From the NCBI GenBank assembly GCA_900553655.1, contig USEQ01000062.1, positions 1 to 7,116 on the forward strand: a stretch of DNA of 7,116 bases, read 5' to 3'. The position numbers and the translations under genes are program-made. Shown in pieces: positions 5,795 to 7,116 of this stretch. A model generated the notes under the pieces. The model saw only the letters and a program-made list of their open reading frames with translations. It did not search any database and was not told the origin of the DNA. The stretch comes from an uncultured Slackia sp. GTDB lineage: Bacteria; Actinomycetota; Coriobacteriia; Coriobacteriales; Eggerthellaceae. Every line of letters starts with the position of its first letter. Position 1 is the stretch's first letter.

Positions 5795-5803
5795 ATTCTA
5801 GCA
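5795..5803 (-). promoter_or_regulatory. Extended -10 promoter, phoH apparently leaderless
   Basis: The minus strand reads TGCTAGAAT, an extended -10 element (TGn plus TAGAAT, five of six matches). Exactly 6 bases (ACGCCC) separate it from the phoH ATG, so the A of the ATG would be the transcription start. No good -35 box is present at 16-18 bp, as is common with extended -10 promoters. It lies just after the terminator of the preceding gene, which supports a new transcription unit here. Confidence 0.6.
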
Positions 5804-5805
5804 AA

Positions 5806-5836
5806 GACGCAGGCCCCTTTGGTAGAAGCCTGCGTC
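5806..5836 (-). terminator. Hairpin terminator after the NhaC-type antiporter gene
   Basis: GACGCAGGC and GCCTGCGTC form a perfect 9-bp GC-rich stem around a 13-nt loop. On the minus strand it is followed by TTTGC, a short T run. It lies 35 bp after the antiporter stop codon and ends just before the phoH promoter. The T tract is short, so efficiency may be moderate. Confidence 0.65.
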
Positions 5837-5838
5837 CA

Positions 5839-5865
5839 TTTGACACTTTTGCGCCCTTTTGACAC
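5839..5865. repeat. Two direct copies of TTTGACAC, 19 bp apart
   Basis: TTTGACAC occurs at 5839-5846 and 5858-5865 on the plus strand (GTGTCAAA on the minus strand), between the antiporter stop codon and its terminator. Each copy contains TTGACA, but no matching -10 box follows on the plus strand. It could be a protein-binding site or chance. Confidence 0.3.
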
Positions 5866-5871
5866 GTTTCG

Positions 5872-7116
5872 TCATCCGCGTTCGCCATCGGCGTCAAATC
5901 CCCTCGTATCGGGAACAAGGAAAATGAACACCAGCGAGCTGGCAAGAAGAAGGAACGGATAGAACAGAAGCGGCATGATTTGAAACGCCGAGACGGAAAA
6001 CCCAAGCTCCGCCGCAGCAGAAATGGCGACCAGCATCTGAGCTCCGTAGGGAATCACACCCTGGAATACGCACGAGAAGGTATCGAGCAGCGAAGCCGTC
6101 TTGCGCCTGGATATGTCGTAAGTCCGGGCCATCTGCGAAGCAATCGGATTGGCCATAACGATGGCGACGGTATTGTTCGCCGTGGCGATATCCATAGCCC
6201 CAACGAGCAAGCCCATGCCAAGCATTCCCCCCTTGCGGGATTTGAACAGGCTTTTGATACCGTTGAGCAGGGCGACGAAGCCGCCATGCTCTCGAATGAG
6301 AGCGCAGATGGCGCTCACCAGCACGGCGACCATGGTGGTTTCGAACATCACGGCCGCACCCGATCCCATATTGGCCAGAAGGTCGGTTGCAGCCGTCGCC
6401 CCTGTGGCAACCATGATGAACGAGCCCGAGACGATGCCGAGGAGCAAAACGACGAACACGTTGATGCCCACGATTCCTCCGACGAGCACGATGACGTAGG
6501 GAATGAGTTGGATCAGGTCGTAATCGTGGGATATGCTCCCGTTGAGATCGGCCCCCATGGAAAGCGCCAGGATCAAGACTAGCGTGACAAGCGCGGCAGG
6601 AAGGGCAATCTTGAAGTTCTCGCGAAACTTGTCTTGCATCCTGCAACCCTGCCCCTGGCACGCTGCGATGGTAGTGTCGGATATGAACGAGAGGTTGTCT
6701 CCGAACATCGCACCTCCCATGACGCTCGCGATGCACAGAGGCATATCGAAGCCAGACGCCGACGAGACGGCGACGGCAATGGGCGTAATGAGCGTGATGG
6801 TTCCGACCGATGTTCCCATGGAAACCGAAACAAAACAGCTCACGACGAACAACACGGCAACGGCGTATTCAGCAGGAATCACCGACAGCAGGAGATACGC
6901 CACGCTCTCGGCGCTGTCGCGTCCGACGACGCCGACGAAAATGCCCGCTGCCATGAAGATGAGAACCATAGTGACGATGGTCTTGTCCCCGATCCCCCTT
7001 CCCATGACCGCAAGCTTGTCATCGAACGGCAACGCGCGATTCTGCAAGCACGCAACGAGCAGCGCGATCAGGAATACGACGACGATGGGGATGTTGTAAA
7101 ACCCCATGGAAATGCC
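5872..7116 (-). CDS. NhaC-family Na+/H+ antiporter, 5' end outside the window
   Basis: This is a membrane antiporter expected to exchange Na+ (or another cation or small organic ion) for protons. The visible part is very hydrophobic, with about ten membrane segments. Counted from the in-frame Met at 7107 (411 residues to the stop), family motifs are SMGTSVGTITLITP (96-109), GGAMFGDNLSFISDTT (131-146), the second-half ANNTVAIVMANPIA (310-323) and PYGAQML (353-359). The frame stays open to the window edge. Only GGCATTTCC precedes the Met at 7107, with no Shine-Dalgarno, and NhaC proteins usually carry another N-terminal helix, so the true start probably lies beyond 7116. The C-terminus (VPDTRGFDADGERG) looks complete. 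A hairpin terminator follows. The exact substrate cannot be read from the sequence; some NhaC relatives exchange malate and lactate. Confidence 0.9.
   Translation of the reverse strand, partial: GISMGFYNIPIVVVFLIALLVACLQNRALPFDDKLAVMGRGIGDKTIVTMVLIFMAAGIFVGVVGRDSAESVAYLLLSVIPAEYAVAVLFVVSCFVSVSMGTSVGTITLITPIAVAVSSASGFDMPLCIASVMGGAMFGDNLSFISDTTIAACQGQGCRMQDKFRENFKIALPAALVTLVLILALSMGADLNGSISHDYDLIQLIPYVIVLVGGIVGINVFVVLLLGIVSGSFIMVATGATAATDLLANMGSGAAVMFETTMVAVLVSAICALIREHGGFVALLNGIKSLFKSRKGGMLGMGLLVGAMDIATANNTVAIVMANPIASQMARTYDISRRKTASLLDTFSCVFQGVIPYGAQMLVAISAAAELGFSVSAFQIMPLLFYPFLLLASSLVFIFLVPDTRGFDADGERG

Overview
All clear genes in this window lie on the minus strand, so it is best read from right to left. 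The GC-rich base composition (my estimate is the high 50s percent), leaderless-looking promoters, the zinc-ribbon/single-TM protein and the protein sequences suggest a Gram-positive actinobacterium. My best guess is Coriobacteriia (Eggerthella/Slackia-like gut anaerobes). That assignment is inference from style, not a database match.

Right part (7116 to about 2850): the 3' part of an NhaC-family Na+/H+ antiporter gene runs in from the window edge and ends in a hairpin terminator. Next comes phoH, with an extended -10 element placed so that transcription would start on or next to its ATG. Then come era (ribosome-assembly GTPase) and, 2 bp after era, a zinc-ribbon protein with one membrane helix. 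The gene for YbeY, often found between phoH and era, is absent from this position.

Left part (about 2806 to 37): a methionine ABC-importer operon, metN-metI-metQ, with its own strong promoter (TTGACA, 16 bp, TATGAT). The promoter is followed within a few bases by a 30-codon leader ORF carrying a methionine cluster (MTNMMMHM), a stable 48-nt two-part hairpin, and a 9-bp complement of the metN ribosome-binding site. This looks like an attenuator that senses methionine supply through ribosome stalling. MetN is short and lacks the C-terminal methionine-sensing (NIL/C2) domain seen in E. coli MetN, so leader-based control may replace feedback on the transporter. The operon ends at a 36-bp perfect palindrome that should act as a terminator.

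The most striking observation is that the MetQ lipoprotein is circularly permuted. After a normal lipoprotein signal peptide, the half that is normally C-terminal comes first. A 15-residue acidic linker follows, then the half that is normally N-terminal, and a stop codon falls where the two halves would normally join. Reading frame, lipobox and the recognisable ligand-site residues of both halves are intact, so it looks like a working permuted binding protein rather than a broken gene.
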